Source: an uncultured Clostridia bacterium (GTDB lineage: Bacteria; Bacillota; Clostridia; Oscillospirales; Acutalibacteraceae). Taken from it: DNA of 64,000 nucleotides. The position numbers were made by a program, and so were the translations under genes. Position 1 is the first letter of the stretch, and each line of letters starts with the position of its first letter. This document shows, one piece after another, positions 25,391 through 35,800 of the stretch. Location: positions 1 to 64,000 of the forward strand of contig CAMMVF010000010.1 in assembly GCA_946500295.1 (NCBI GenBank), read 5' to 3'. The notes beneath the pieces are model-generated. The model ran no database searches and had not been told where the DNA came from. It saw nothing but the letters and a program-made list of their open reading frames with translations.

Positions 25391-26464
25391 ATGATTAAGG
25401 TACAACAGGCTCTGATCAGATACGAGTATGATGATATTTTGGATGTCGCAACTGCCGCCATCCCGTGGGAGAGACTTAGCGGCAAAACAATTTTAATTAC
25501 AGAAGCCGACGGTTTAATCGGGTTTTATCTGACTACAGCTCTGCTTTTAAGAAACGATTTATATAATGAGGAAATAAATGTAATAGCCTTGGTAACAGAT
25601 GACATCAAGGCACGCAAGCGCTTTGGAGATTTGCTTATCAGGGATGATTTGGATCTGGCCGTACAGGATACTTATAGAGAACTGAAGATAAATCAAAGAG
25701 CTGATTTTATCATCTGCTCAGCCGATAACTCTGCCAAGTATAATAGCCCCGTCGCAGTTTTGGACTCAGTTTTTAGCAGTACGATAAATGTTTTGTCTTA
25801 TGCTGAAAAATGCATGGCGGAATCAACCTTAATGGTATCCGATCTCAAGGTTTACGGGGTGATTCACAACGGTAAAGACAGTATCAATGAGACGGATATA
25901 GGTTATTTAGATCATACTGATTACAAAAACTGCTGTGCTATCGGGAAAAGGGCAAGCGAAAATATAAGCTCCTGCTGCTGCAAACAAACCGGCTTGTCTG
26001 TAAAAATAGCAAGGCCGAGCTACATCTACGGGCCTGTATCTTTGGATGATGACAGAGATTGGGCAAAGATTATAGCGAATATAGTCAGGGGAGAGGATAT
26101 TCTGCTTGAGAGTGACGCAGCGACCTCGTCTCCTCGTTCATTTTGTTATGTTACTGACGCAGTTGAGGCGCTTTTTACTATTTTGCTGTGCGGAGCGGAC
26201 GCTTATCCATATAATATTTCGAGCGAGTATTCAAATGTAAGCATTAGAGATTTTGCCAAAACTGCGGTTGAGACCTTCTCGGATATGGGGGTAAAGCTCA
26301 GGTTTTCAAACCAAGAGGATGAAAGAGAATCTCAGCGCTCCTATCTTGGTTCGACTCCCGAGATACTTGATAATAAGAGGCTCAAAGATCTCGGTTGGGT
26401 GGGCAGAACCACTCTGAGAGAGGGTATTAGCAGAGCGGTGAGGATAGTTTTAGCCCAAAACTGA
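25391..26464 (+). CDS. NAD-dependent epimerase/dehydratase-like protein with altered active site
   Basis: A 357-residue extended-SDR protein of the sugar-nucleotide epimerase/UDP-glucuronate decarboxylase type (ARPSYIYGP and the FCYVTDAVEAL substrate segment). Two key sites are changed. The NAD loop reads ITEADGLIG, with the first Gly of GxxGxxG replaced by E38. The catalytic YxxxK reads CAIGK, with Tyr replaced by C182 while K186 remains. It may be an inactive or repurposed homologue; a sequencing error cannot explain both changes. The N-terminus (MIKVQQALIRYEYD) resembles that of the next gene, suggesting duplication. It is in the export operon. Confidence 0.82.
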   Translation: MIKVQQALIRYEYDDILDVATAAIPWERLSGKTILITEADGLIGFYLTTALLLRNDLYNEEINVIALVTDDIKARKRFGDLLIRDDLDLAVQDTYRELKINQRADFIICSADNSAKYNSPVAVLDSVFSSTINVLSYAEKCMAESTLMVSDLKVYGVIHNGKDSINETDIGYLDHTDYKNCCAIGKRASENISSCCCKQTGLSVKIARPSYIYGPVSLDDDRDWAKIIANIVRGEDILLESDAATSSPRSFCYVTDAVEALFTILLCGADAYPYNISSEYSNVSIRDFAKTAVETFSDMGVKLRFSNQEDERESQRSYLGSTPEILDNKRLKDLGWVGRTTLREGISRAVRIVLAQN

Positions 26465-26482
26465 TTATAACGGGGTAGTAGT

Positions 26483-28873
26483 ATGGAGATCAAGACACTC
26501 TTAAATGAGTATGAATATGACTGGGCGGCTTTTCCCGCTTTTTGTGAGGATTTTCCTGCCGAGAAACTAAAAAATAAGAGCGTTCTGATTACCGGTGGCC
26601 ACTTAAATTTTGCACGTTGTGTGTTGTTTTCAATTCTTACGGCTAACGATTTGAAAAATTTAGGAATCACCGTTTCTTTTCTTGCAGACGAGGAATATAT
26701 TGACGAGATTCCCGATGGAATAATCGGACGAAGTGATTTTCGGTATTATGTGTTTGGCACCGAGCCTGAACAGTTGCCAAGGGTTGATGTCGTGATTTCT
26801 ACAGGTCTTTGCAACAAGGCGATAGACGAATCTGTGCTTTTTTTTAAACACTCAGTTGAAGCGATGAAATATGTGCTTTCTGTAGTGGAGAAAACCGGGG
26901 CGCACCATTTTGTACTCTTTTCTGATTATCGTGTCTATGGTAAAACAGAAAGAGGAGTGTTTATTTCTGAACATGAAAACGGTAAAGTCTCGTTTTCAAA
27001 GTCTGCGGCAGAGGTGTCTGTATTATTACAGACTATGGAAGCGCAGTGTGTAGCCGCAGCCAAGAGCTGTAGCTTTGATTTTACTATATTGCGCTGCGCT
27101 ATAATGCTCGGGGCTTCGGCAGGACTTGATGACAGCATAATTTCTGATATGCTCAAAAGCGTCGCTGTCGGTGATGAATACTCAGTGATAAACAGTAATA
27201 ACAAGTATTCGTTTGTCTATCTCAGCGATGTGTTGAATTCAATGTATCATTCGATTACCGATATGCGAAAAAATACTGTCTACAATGTAGTAGGCAAACG
27301 CTCCACAGTATCGACAGGTATGCTTGCCGCAATGCTGCATGATTTCTATCCAGATAAAGCGAATATAAAACTAATCAACAGTGAAAACGATCCAGCCTAT
27401 GGCGCAGCTATGAACAATCGAAAAATCACGGTTTCCGCTGGCTTAAAGCCGAAAATAAGTCTCGAGGAGGCTGTACAGCTTGTTGTCAGAAGCTACAGGC
27501 ACGGCAATGATATATTCAAATTTGACGATTCAACTCAAGAAAAAGTAGAGTCGACTCATAATGTCTTGCTTTTATATCTGCTGGAGGTAGATAGAATTTG
27601 CCGCAGACATCACATCAAGTATTTCCTGGCGGGAACAACTTTGCTCGGTGCAATCAGACATAAAGGCTTCGTCCCTTGGAGCGATTATGCCGGTGTGATG
27701 ATGCTTAGAGAGGATTATAATAAATTTTTGAACGCAGTTCAAGATGAACGTCAAGTGAATATTACTATGTATGATGACGTTGATTTTGATACCGACAGCG
27801 CTATTGTGAAGCATTGGATGGATAAAGCCATATTTCCCGGTAAGTTTGCTGATATGCAAAAGGGTGTATTTTTTGAAGTGATCGCTCTTGACCGAACTTC
27901 AAACAGAAAGCTCGCGAGAAAATTTCATCTTAAGCTGACGTCTGTACTCCGTTCTGTGATATTCAATAAACTGGATAACCAACGCTCAGGCGACGGTGAC
28001 GAGCACCAAAATCCGGTTTCAAAAGTAATATATAAGATTTTACCGTTTGGATTTTTGGAAAAGCTTCATAGTCGATGCCGCAGTTGGTTTGAAGATAAGC
28101 AGGACGCACGATATCTTTACGATGAAATTGGGCACAATGCCTGCAAAGATGGCTTTCCAAAGAAGTGGTTGAAAGACACGGTCTATTGGGATTTTGAGGG
28201 CTACAGCTTTCCTGTGCCGAAAGATTATGACAAATATCTGAAGTATTTATACGGCGACTACAATAATTTGGCTTTGGCAAGTCAGAGAAAACCATGCCGT
28301 GATATAATTGATATGGATTTTGGTGAATACTGTACTGCGCTGCGGCCGGAGCATACATATCATCCTATTTCAATTACCCAGACAATCAGCGATACCTCTG
28401 AGCTTCCCCAAAAATATCCCAAGCGCAGCGATACACCGTTTATTTTAGAAGAAAAAGCGGTGAGTTCAACTGCTGCGGAGCGGAAGCAACCGGATATAGT
28501 AGAAGATGATGTCAAAGTATTTATTCCAAAAAAGAAGAAAACCGAACAGGCAGGCTCAGAGCAAAAGACAGAGAGTGAATCCGAGGCTGTTCAACAGCAG
28601 GAGGGAAGGGTCAGCGTTAGCGTTGATTACAGTTCGGATTCTGATAATGTCGAAAAAGCTATGAATACCGTTGATGTCAAAGAGAACAATCCTGTATCAA
28701 AGCGTACCGCTCCATCTTTTGATGAGACTGCAGAATTTGTGATACATCAGACTGATATTTCCCATTACAACTCGTCCGGTATAGAAGAACAGTCTGACAA
28801 TACAAAGCCGGAGGATACAAAGGAGTTTGAACTTATCACCTCCGACAACATGGACAATACAAAAGAAAACTGA
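26483..28873 (+). CDS. Fusion of degenerate SDR domain and LicD-like domain
   Basis: A 796-residue protein. Residues 1-310 are an SDR fold related to the preceding gene, with GxxGxxG changed to GGHLNFA (L41, A44) and the YxxxK Tyr replaced by Val (VSFSK). Residues about 355-600 are LicD-like: GTTLLGAIRHKGFVPW is well kept, but the following Asp cluster (WDDDxD) reads W399-SDYAG, losing the metal-binding Asp pair. Residues about 640-796 are a charged, low-complexity tail. LicD proteins move phosphocholine or phosphosugars onto surface polymers. Here both catalytic centres look damaged, so a scaffold or binding role is possible. It is last in the export operon. Confidence 0.8.
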   Translation: MEIKTLLNEYEYDWAAFPAFCEDFPAEKLKNKSVLITGGHLNFARCVLFSILTANDLKNLGITVSFLADEEYIDEIPDGIIGRSDFRYYVFGTEPEQLPRVDVVISTGLCNKAIDESVLFFKHSVEAMKYVLSVVEKTGAHHFVLFSDYRVYGKTERGVFISEHENGKVSFSKSAAEVSVLLQTMEAQCVAAAKSCSFDFTILRCAIMLGASAGLDDSIISDMLKSVAVGDEYSVINSNNKYSFVYLSDVLNSMYHSITDMRKNTVYNVVGKRSTVSTGMLAAMLHDFYPDKANIKLINSENDPAYGAAMNNRKITVSAGLKPKISLEEAVQLVVRSYRHGNDIFKFDDSTQEKVESTHNVLLLYLLEVDRICRRHHIKYFLAGTTLLGAIRHKGFVPWSDYAGVMMLREDYNKFLNAVQDERQVNITMYDDVDFDTDSAIVKHWMDKAIFPGKFADMQKGVFFEVIALDRTSNRKLARKFHLKLTSVLRSVIFNKLDNQRSGDGDEHQNPVSKVIYKILPFGFLEKLHSRCRSWFEDKQDARYLYDEIGHNACKDGFPKKWLKDTVYWDFEGYSFPVPKDYDKYLKYLYGDYNNLALASQRKPCRDIIDMDFGEYCTALRPEHTYHPISITQTISDTSELPQKYPKRSDTPFILEEKAVSSTAAERKQPDIVEDDVKVFIPKKKKTEQAGSEQKTESESEAVQQQEGRVSVSVDYSSDSDNVEKAMNTVDVKENNPVSKRTAPSFDETAEFVIHQTDISHYNSSGIEEQSDNTKPEDTKEFELITSDNMDNTKEN

Positions 28874-28878
28874 GCTTA

Positions 28879-28915
28879 ACCGCATCTGTTTAAATAGCAG
28901 GTGCGGTACTTATTT
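28879..28915 (+). terminator. Weak hairpin terminator after the export operon
   Basis: Stem CCGCATCTG/CAGGTGCGG with one mismatch, followed by a broken T-rich stretch. It separates the operon from the LCP gene, which has its own promoter. Confidence 0.5.
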
Positions 28916-28943
28916 AAAGGATTTAATATTTATGTCTGTGCGG

Positions 28944-28972
28944 TTGACAAATATTGTCAGGTTGTGTATTAT
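28944..28972 (+). promoter_or_regulatory. Sigma-A-type promoter of the LCP gene
   Basis: TTGACA at 28944-28949, a 17-bp spacer and TATTAT at 28967-28972, 40 bp before the GTG start. Confidence 0.75.
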
Positions 28973-29012
28973 TAACACGGTTATTATGTATATATAATAT
29001 TTTAGATCGGTA

Positions 29013-30089
29013 GTGAATTTTTTCATGCGTAGGAAAGAAAAACAAAAAGTCAATGTCAAGTCCGCCTTCGGACTGGAAAAGGCATTGGCGTTGCTGTGCT
29101 GCCTGATAGCGGCTGCTGCTGGTGTTGTACTGATAATGGTTCACAATACAATTTCTTCAATTAATTATGAGTACGTTGATGTAAAAAAGCCAAATGGAGA
29201 GCAATCAGCCGGGGCGATGAATACCAGCTTGAGTAATGGAGAGTTGCTCAATGACCCACAGATTTTGAATATTCTCCTTTTTGGCGAAGACCACCGGGAT
29301 GAGGGAGAGGATCACGGCAGAAGTGATACAATGATAATGCTTTCGGTTGACAACCGTCGCAAGAAACTAAAAATGACCTCATTTATGAGAGATACATATG
29401 TCACTATACCGGGCTATGATGGGAAATATAAACTCAATGAAGCGTACACATTGGGAGGCGCCAAGCTTTCTATTCAAACTGTAGAGGCGAATTTCGGTAT
29501 AATGGTAGATCGTTATGCAGTGGTGGATTTTAATGCATTTAAGGATATTATAGATACCCTCGGTGGAATAGAGCTCGATCTTAGTGCCGACGAGGTAGCA
29601 TATATTAACTGGCAAAGCTACTTAAACAGTCAGGTTGATGAGAGATACGAGCTTGAAGAAGTGGATGGAAAGATAACCTTAAACGGCAGGCAGGCTCTGT
29701 GGTATGCAAGGAACAGGGGTTATGAGGAGGATGAACATCCCGAATTTGTAGTATCCGGAGATGACTTTGACAGGACTCAGAGGCAGAGAAAGTTATTGAA
29801 CGCTGTTCTAAACGATATGAAGGGTGCAAGTCTTACCCAAATTATCGACATAGTTTCAAAAGTAGGTCCGATGATAACCACTAACCTCAAGAAAGATGAG
29901 ATAACAAGTCTGGTTTCCAACTCGTTGACCTATCTCAGCTACGAATTTGAAGAATACAGAGTGCCGGGAGACGAACTTTACCGAAATTATGAGACTGAGG
30001 AGGCATTGCAGGTGCTTGATATCACCGACTGGTATGCTCAAAGAAAGGAACTGGCTTTGTTTATTTTTGAAAGTAATGTTCAGACCTAA
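29013..30089 (+). CDS. LytR-CpsA-Psr (LCP) family envelope polymer ligase
   Basis: A 358-residue membrane-anchored protein. A cytoplasmic basic N-terminus and one membrane segment (about 24-46) precede the LCP domain (about 85-300): ILLFGEDHR, the Arg/Asp pairs RSDTMIMLSVD and SFMRDTYV, and LNEAYTLGG. LCP enzymes move undecaprenyl-linked polymers onto peptidoglycan outside the membrane. Placed after a Wzm/Wzt exporter, it probably finishes the same polymer pathway. The start is GTG 29013 or ATG 29025; neither has a clear ribosome binding site. Confidence 0.92.
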   Translation: MNFFMRRKEKQKVNVKSAFGLEKALALLCCLIAAAAGVVLIMVHNTISSINYEYVDVKKPNGEQSAGAMNTSLSNGELLNDPQILNILLFGEDHRDEGEDHGRSDTMIMLSVDNRRKKLKMTSFMRDTYVTIPGYDGKYKLNEAYTLGGAKLSIQTVEANFGIMVDRYAVVDFNAFKDIIDTLGGIELDLSADEVAYINWQSYLNSQVDERYELEEVDGKITLNGRQALWYARNRGYEEDEHPEFVVSGDDFDRTQRQRKLLNAVLNDMKGASLTQIIDIVSKVGPMITTNLKKDEITSLVSNSLTYLSYEFEEYRVPGDELYRNYETEEALQVLDITDWYAQRKELALFIFESNVQT

Positions 30090-30138
30090 ATTGACACTCT
30101 TCTAAGACACTATGCAAAATAAAGTTTAAATTTTGTAC

Positions 30139-30168
30139 AATCCGCACAAATTAGTGCGGATTTTTTTT
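30139..30168 (+). terminator. Rho-independent terminator of the LCP gene
   Basis: Stem AATCCGCAC/GTGCGGATT with a 6-nt loop and a T8 run. Confidence 0.93.
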
Positions 30169-30318
30169 ATTAGGGTATTTAGATATAATTCTAAATCGGA
30201 AAAAATTAATTCCCTAATAATGTTAAAATTAAATAAAATATGAATGACCAAATTTAAAATTGTTCGATTGTAGTTAAATTCGAGCTATGTATTTGTTAAG
30301 AAATTTGGCGGATAATAT

Positions 30319-30482
30319 AACCAAGTCGCCGATGTCCCTCGCCTGAGTAGGCGGCGGGTTTCATTCAGTCTTTCGGTGAGGTTTAATCTTCCACCGAAAC
30401 CCTGAGGAGCAAAGCTCCTTGGCGACGGCCTAATCGTCGCCTGCGTGATCAAACGAGCTTGTCACGCAGGCGAAGATTTAAA
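30319..30482 (+). repeat. Dispersed hairpin repeat, copy 4 (full length)
   Basis: A 164-bp copy with the clearest stems: CGCCT/AGGCG, TTTCGGTG/CACCGAAA, GGAGC/GCTCC, GGCGACG/CGTCGCC and GCGTGA/TCACGC. It ends 31 bp before the pullulanase ATG, and its last hairpin contains an in-frame GTG (30445). Confidence 0.9.
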
Positions 30483-30513
30483 TGAGAATTTCTGTCGATT
30501 GGAGAACTATCAA

Positions 30514-32748
30514 ATGATACTTGCCTTTTCACCGGTTGTCTCTGCGGTAAATACCGAGGCAAAAGTGAATTTTAATAAAACCTGTGAGCAGCTTGATGAG
30601 CTTGCCTACAGCGGAAATGATTTGGGTGCCGTTTACTCAAAGGAGAATACGGGTTTTAAGCTTTGGGCACCGACAGCCGAGAGGGTTAAGCTCAAGCTGT
30701 ACTCTACAGGCAGCGATGACGAAGAGGGCGCAGAGCTTTTAGCTGAACATGAGATGGATTACAACTGCTCAAACGGAATTTGGTCGCTGACCGTAAGGGG
30801 TAATCTCCACGGTACTTATTATATTTATGAGGTAACTGTGGACGGAAAGACTCAACAGACGGCAGATCCTTATGCCAAAGCTGCCGGTGTAAACGGCAAC
30901 CGCTCGATGGTTGTGGATTTGTCTCTGACTGACCCGCAGGGTTGGAAAGACGACTCTTTCACCAGGGTAGATAAACAGACCGACGCTCTTATTTGGGAGG
31001 TTCATATCAAGGACTTTTCTGCAAGCGAATCCTCGGGTGTCAGCGAAAAAAACAGGGGTAAATACCTGGCCTTTACTGAAACAGGGACTACATTGAACGG
31101 TGAAGGTACAATTAAGACCTGCGTGGCTTATCTCAAGGATTTAGGAATAAATTATGTTCAGATAAACCCGTTTTTTGACTTTGGCTCTGTTGATGAAGGT
31201 GGTGACAACAGTCAATATAACTGGGGTTATGATCCTGTAAATTACAATGTGCCGGAGGGCTCTTATTCCTCAAACCCCTATGATGGAAGCGTCAGGATAA
31301 AAGAAGCCAAAGAAATGATCAAAGCTTTGCACGATAACGGAATCGGCGTAGTTATGGACGTTGTATATAATCATGTTTATGATGCTGAGTTCAGCTGTTT
31401 TGAAAATACCGTTCCGGGCTATTATTTTCGCCATGATAAAGACGGAAAACTTGCCGATGGTTCAGGCTGCGGAAATGACACCGCCTCCGAGAGAGCTATG
31501 TATAGAAAATATATGGTTGATTCGATTATATATTGGGCGCAGGAATATCATATTGACGGTTTCCGCTTTGATTTGATGGGACTGCATGATATTTATACAA
31601 TGAATCTTATCAGACAGCAGCTCAACACTCTTCCTGATGGCAAAAAGATCCTGATGTACGGTGAGGCTTGGAAGCTCAACACAGTTAGTGACGCCGAGCT
31701 TGCAATCCAGGTCAATATGTTCAAATTGGATTTGAACATAGCGGCTTTCAATGACGGTATTAGGGACGCTGTTAAGGGTGATAATTTCATACCGTCCGTG
31801 GGAGGATTTGTCCAGGGTGTACTCTCAAGCGCAGATGTCAAAGACGGTATTATGGCCGCAACGATGCAATGGTCACAGCAGCCCAGCCAGACTGTCAGTT
31901 ATGTTTCTTGCCATGACAACATGACGCTTTATGATAAACTGGTGGCTACAACCCTCGGTCAAGGTGCTGACTACAGAGCCAGAAACGAAGAACTTGTTAG
32001 AATGAACAAGCTGGCGGCAGTCGCCTACCTGACAGCTCAGGGAATACCATTCATGTTAGCCGGCGAGGAAATGGCACGATCAAAGGACGGAGACCACAAT
32101 TCCTTTAAGTCCGACGTTGAGTTGAATCAAATCGACTGGTCTAGCCTTACACGCTACAGCGATCTTGTAAAATATTACAAGGGGCTTATAGATATAAGAA
32201 AAGCTTACTCACCGATGAGATGTGAGGATAAAACCGTAATTGGGAACATGATTTTTTATAATGAATGTTCTGAAAATGTACTGGGCTATATGTATCAAAA
32301 TGCAACGACCGATGGCGAGTGGGATAAACTCGTATGTATATTAAACGGGGGTAAGACTGACCAGGAGGTAAAGCTCGAGGGCAAAGACATCCCAAAAAGC
32401 TGGGTAGCTATAGCCAACGGTGAAAGCGCCGGCGTTGAAAAGCTTGCTGCGTTCAATTCCGACAGTGTAACTATCAAGGCGGGTCAAGCGTTGATTTTAG
32501 TCGATGAGCAGAGCTTCAATGCAGCTGCTGTTAAAGCCGAAAAAACAAGCATTGACTCGCTTCCCGATATTGTTTTAGCTTCAAGTACAGCGACCAAACT
32601 GGCAGCTGAGATTGATAAAAAAGACTCTCCTGTCAAAAAGTCCTTACCCTATATTTTAGGTGGAATTGGACTGGCAGCATTAGGTGCGGGAGTAGCCTTG
32701 ATAATAAAACGGCGAAGAAAAAACAGAGGAGACAAGCATACTCGGTAA
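30514..32748 (+). CDS. pulA: Membrane-anchored type I pullulanase (GH13_14)
   Basis: About 744 residues. A CBM48-like N-terminal domain (FKLWAPTAERVKLKLYS) precedes the GH13 domain with the type I pullulanase motif YNWGYDP. Catalytic residues are D353 (FRFDLMG), E384 (YGEAW) and D468 (SCHDN). It debranches alpha-1,6 links in starch or pullulan. One C-terminal membrane segment (about 710-731) ends in IIKRRRKNRG, so it should sit outside the cell on a membrane anchor. Odd point: from ATG 30514 (ribosome binding site TTGGAGA) the signal peptide is only about 16 residues with no positive start. An upstream in-frame GTG at 30445 lies within the repeat. Confidence 0.88.
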   Translation: MILAFSPVVSAVNTEAKVNFNKTCEQLDELAYSGNDLGAVYSKENTGFKLWAPTAERVKLKLYSTGSDDEEGAELLAEHEMDYNCSNGIWSLTVRGNLHGTYYIYEVTVDGKTQQTADPYAKAAGVNGNRSMVVDLSLTDPQGWKDDSFTRVDKQTDALIWEVHIKDFSASESSGVSEKNRGKYLAFTETGTTLNGEGTIKTCVAYLKDLGINYVQINPFFDFGSVDEGGDNSQYNWGYDPVNYNVPEGSYSSNPYDGSVRIKEAKEMIKALHDNGIGVVMDVVYNHVYDAEFSCFENTVPGYYFRHDKDGKLADGSGCGNDTASERAMYRKYMVDSIIYWAQEYHIDGFRFDLMGLHDIYTMNLIRQQLNTLPDGKKILMYGEAWKLNTVSDAELAIQVNMFKLDLNIAAFNDGIRDAVKGDNFIPSVGGFVQGVLSSADVKDGIMAATMQWSQQPSQTVSYVSCHDNMTLYDKLVATTLGQGADYRARNEELVRMNKLAAVAYLTAQGIPFMLAGEEMARSKDGDHNSFKSDVELNQIDWSSLTRYSDLVKYYKGLIDIRKAYSPMRCEDKTVIGNMIFYNECSENVLGYMYQNATTDGEWDKLVCILNGGKTDQEVKLEGKDIPKSWVAIANGESAGVEKLAAFNSDSVTIKAGQALILVDEQSFNAAAVKAEKTSIDSLPDIVLASSTATKLAAEIDKKDSPVKKSLPYILGGIGLAALGAGVALIIKRRRKNRGDKHTR

Positions 32749-32811
32749 TTATTCGCAGCTTCTGCGAAAATTATATATTTCAAAATGTATATCATAAAGG
32801 AGGATATAATT

Positions 32812-35800
32812 ATGAAGTTCAAAAAAGCGGCGGCTGTAATTATGAGCGTCATGATGATGACGACAGCTATTGCAGTTCCGACAACGGCTTCCGCTGCGGT
32901 CACAAACCAATACGCTGACCAAGCGGCAGAGCTTGACAAGTACGCTTATACAGGCGATGATTTGGGAGCTAACTATACTCCTGAGGCCACTACCTTTAAG
33001 GTTTGGTCGCCTACTGCGGACACCGTAAGGCTTTTGCATTATTCCAACGGCTCCAGAGCAGAGTCAACCGAAAAGGGTGTAACCGACAGAATCGGCACCT
33101 ACAACATGAACTACGACGAGGCAACCGGCATTTGGTCTTACACCATTCAGGGCGACATTAAAAACACCTATTACACCTACATGATTCAAGGTGCGGACGG
33201 TACCCGCCATGAGACCGGCGACATCTACGCAAAGGCTGCCGGCGTAAACGGCGACCGTTCGATGGTAGTTGACCTCGACAGCACCGATCCTGAAGGCTGG
33301 GAAAATGACACCTACCAGCTCGTAGCGGATCAAACTGACGCCAACATTTGGGAAATCCATATTAAGGACTTTTCGTATGACGAAAGCTCAGGCGTAAGCG
33401 AGGAAAACAGAGGTAAGTATCTTGCGTTTACCGAAACAGGAACAACCTTAAACGGTGAAGGCGACGTTGCTACCTGTGTTGACTACCTCAAGGAAATGGG
33501 CATTAAGTATGTACACATCAACCCGTTCTATGATTACGGTTCCGTAGACGAGACAGGCGACGATACTCAGTTTAACTGGGGCTACGATCCGAAGAACTAC
33601 AATGTACCCGAGGGTTCATATTCATCTAACCCCTATGACGGTAATGTAAGAATCAACGAGGTTAAGCAGATGGTAATGGCTCTGCACGATGCAGGCATTG
33701 GAATAATTATGGACGTTGTATATAATCATACATACGTTTCCGCAACCTCGTTCTTTAATTACACGGTTCCCAACTATTACTACAGAGTTTATGACGACGG
33801 TACTTGGGCTAATAACTCTGGCTGCGGAAATGACACCGCGTCCGAGAGGGCTATGTACAGAAAGTATATGATAGACTCAGTTATGTATTGGGCGCAGGAG
33901 TACCACATTGACGGCTTCCGTTTTGACCTCATGGGTCTTCATGATGTAGAGACAATGAACCTCATCAGAGCTAACCTTGATACTATTGACGAGGACATCA
34001 TTACCTACGGCGAGGGCTGGAACATGACCAGCAGTGATACAAATTATGACTATCCTGCTATGGCGAACCAGACTCAGGCAGCCAATCTCAATTCAAGAGT
34101 GGCTTGCTTCAATGACCAAATCAGAGACGCAGTCAAGGGCAGCGTGTTTGATGCAACAGGCACAGGCTTCCTTCAGGCTCCTAACAGCAGTAACATGAGC
34201 GGGGTTGCTACAGGCATCACTGCAAATGTGAACGGAGGAAACTGGACTGCTCAAACTCCGGAGCAGACAATGACCTATGTTGCCTGCCATGATAACGCAA
34301 CACTTTATGACAGACTCGTAGCCTCTACCTATGGCGAGGACAGCGAATTGTATTCAACGAGATATGAGGGCCTTGTTCAGGAGAATAAAATAGCAGCTGC
34401 CATTGTTTATACCTCACAGGGAATTCCTTTCATTCTCGCAGGTGAGGAATTTGCCAGAACAAAGCTTGGCGACCACAACTCTTACCAGTCAAGTCCCGAT
34501 ATCAATAAGCTCGATTGGACCCGCCTTTTAGATTATGCTGATTTGGTATCGTATTATAAGGGACTTATAAGGCTCAGAGATGTTTATGAGCCGTTCAGCG
34601 ATGCAACAGGAGACGTGGCAAAGAATAAGCTGGTTATGTCATCAATGTCTTCAATGCCGACAGGTTGCATTGCATATACTATTACAGATGATACTGCTGT
34701 TTGGAATAACGTAGCTGTAATTTTTAACAGCTCTAAGACTGAGCAGACTGTAACCCTCAGAGGTACATCTGAGCTTCCGCAGGATTGGGTAATCCTTGTT
34801 GATGGAGATCAGGCGGGTATAAACAGCCTGGGTGAAATCAATACAGGAGCTACAATTACAATACCTGCCGAGACAACCTATGTTCTTGCTGACAAGGCAA
34901 GCTATGAGGCATCAGGAATCAGCTCCGACACAGGTAAGATAGTAGTTACTCATAAGAACGCTTATACAGGCGAGATTATGAAGGAAATGACCATTACAGG
35001 TGATTACGGCGACACATATGTTACCACAGCAGACGCTTCACTTGCTATTGATTATGACCTCGAGAAAGAGCCTGAAAATGCAAAGGGTACATTCTCTGCT
35101 GAGACTCAGTATATTGAGTACAGCTATATTCCGTATTCACTCAAGGCCTACAGTCTCAGTGGTGACGGAACAGAAGCCAAACTGATTGACGCTATTATGA
35201 TTCAAAAGTCAACTCTTGGTTTGATTACATTGACGGACGAGCAGAGTGAAATTGCCGATGTAAACTTTGACGGCAACGTAAATCTTGAGGATTCCATTTC
35301 TATACAGAAGATTGTATTAAAGCTAAAAGTCAATGGCGTGGGTACGGTTACGGTCAAGTGTCTCGATTCTGACACAGGTAAGGAAATCGGCGGGAAGGTT
35401 GTAACTACAAGAGGTCGCGCCGGTACCGAGTACACAACTTCTGCGAAGGCTATTAACCTTTACATCCTTGATGAGACAAAGCTTCCCGAAAATGCTCAGG
35501 GTGTATATTCAAACGGTGACACAGAGGTAATTTACTACTACAAACTCAACGCTGTTCCAAGACAGGTACACGTAAAGCTTCAGGATGGTTCAACCTGGAC
35601 TCCGTATCTCTATTCTTGGGGAACAAACTCTGAGGGAGATTATCTCGAAGCATGGCCCGGAACACAGATGACTGATGAGGACGGCGACGGTTGGTATGAC
35701 ATTCAGGTTAATACTACCAACGGCACCTATAACTGGATAATCAACGATGGTAATGGAAACCAGACCCTTGATCAGGAGAATGCTGATTCCGATCTCTGGG

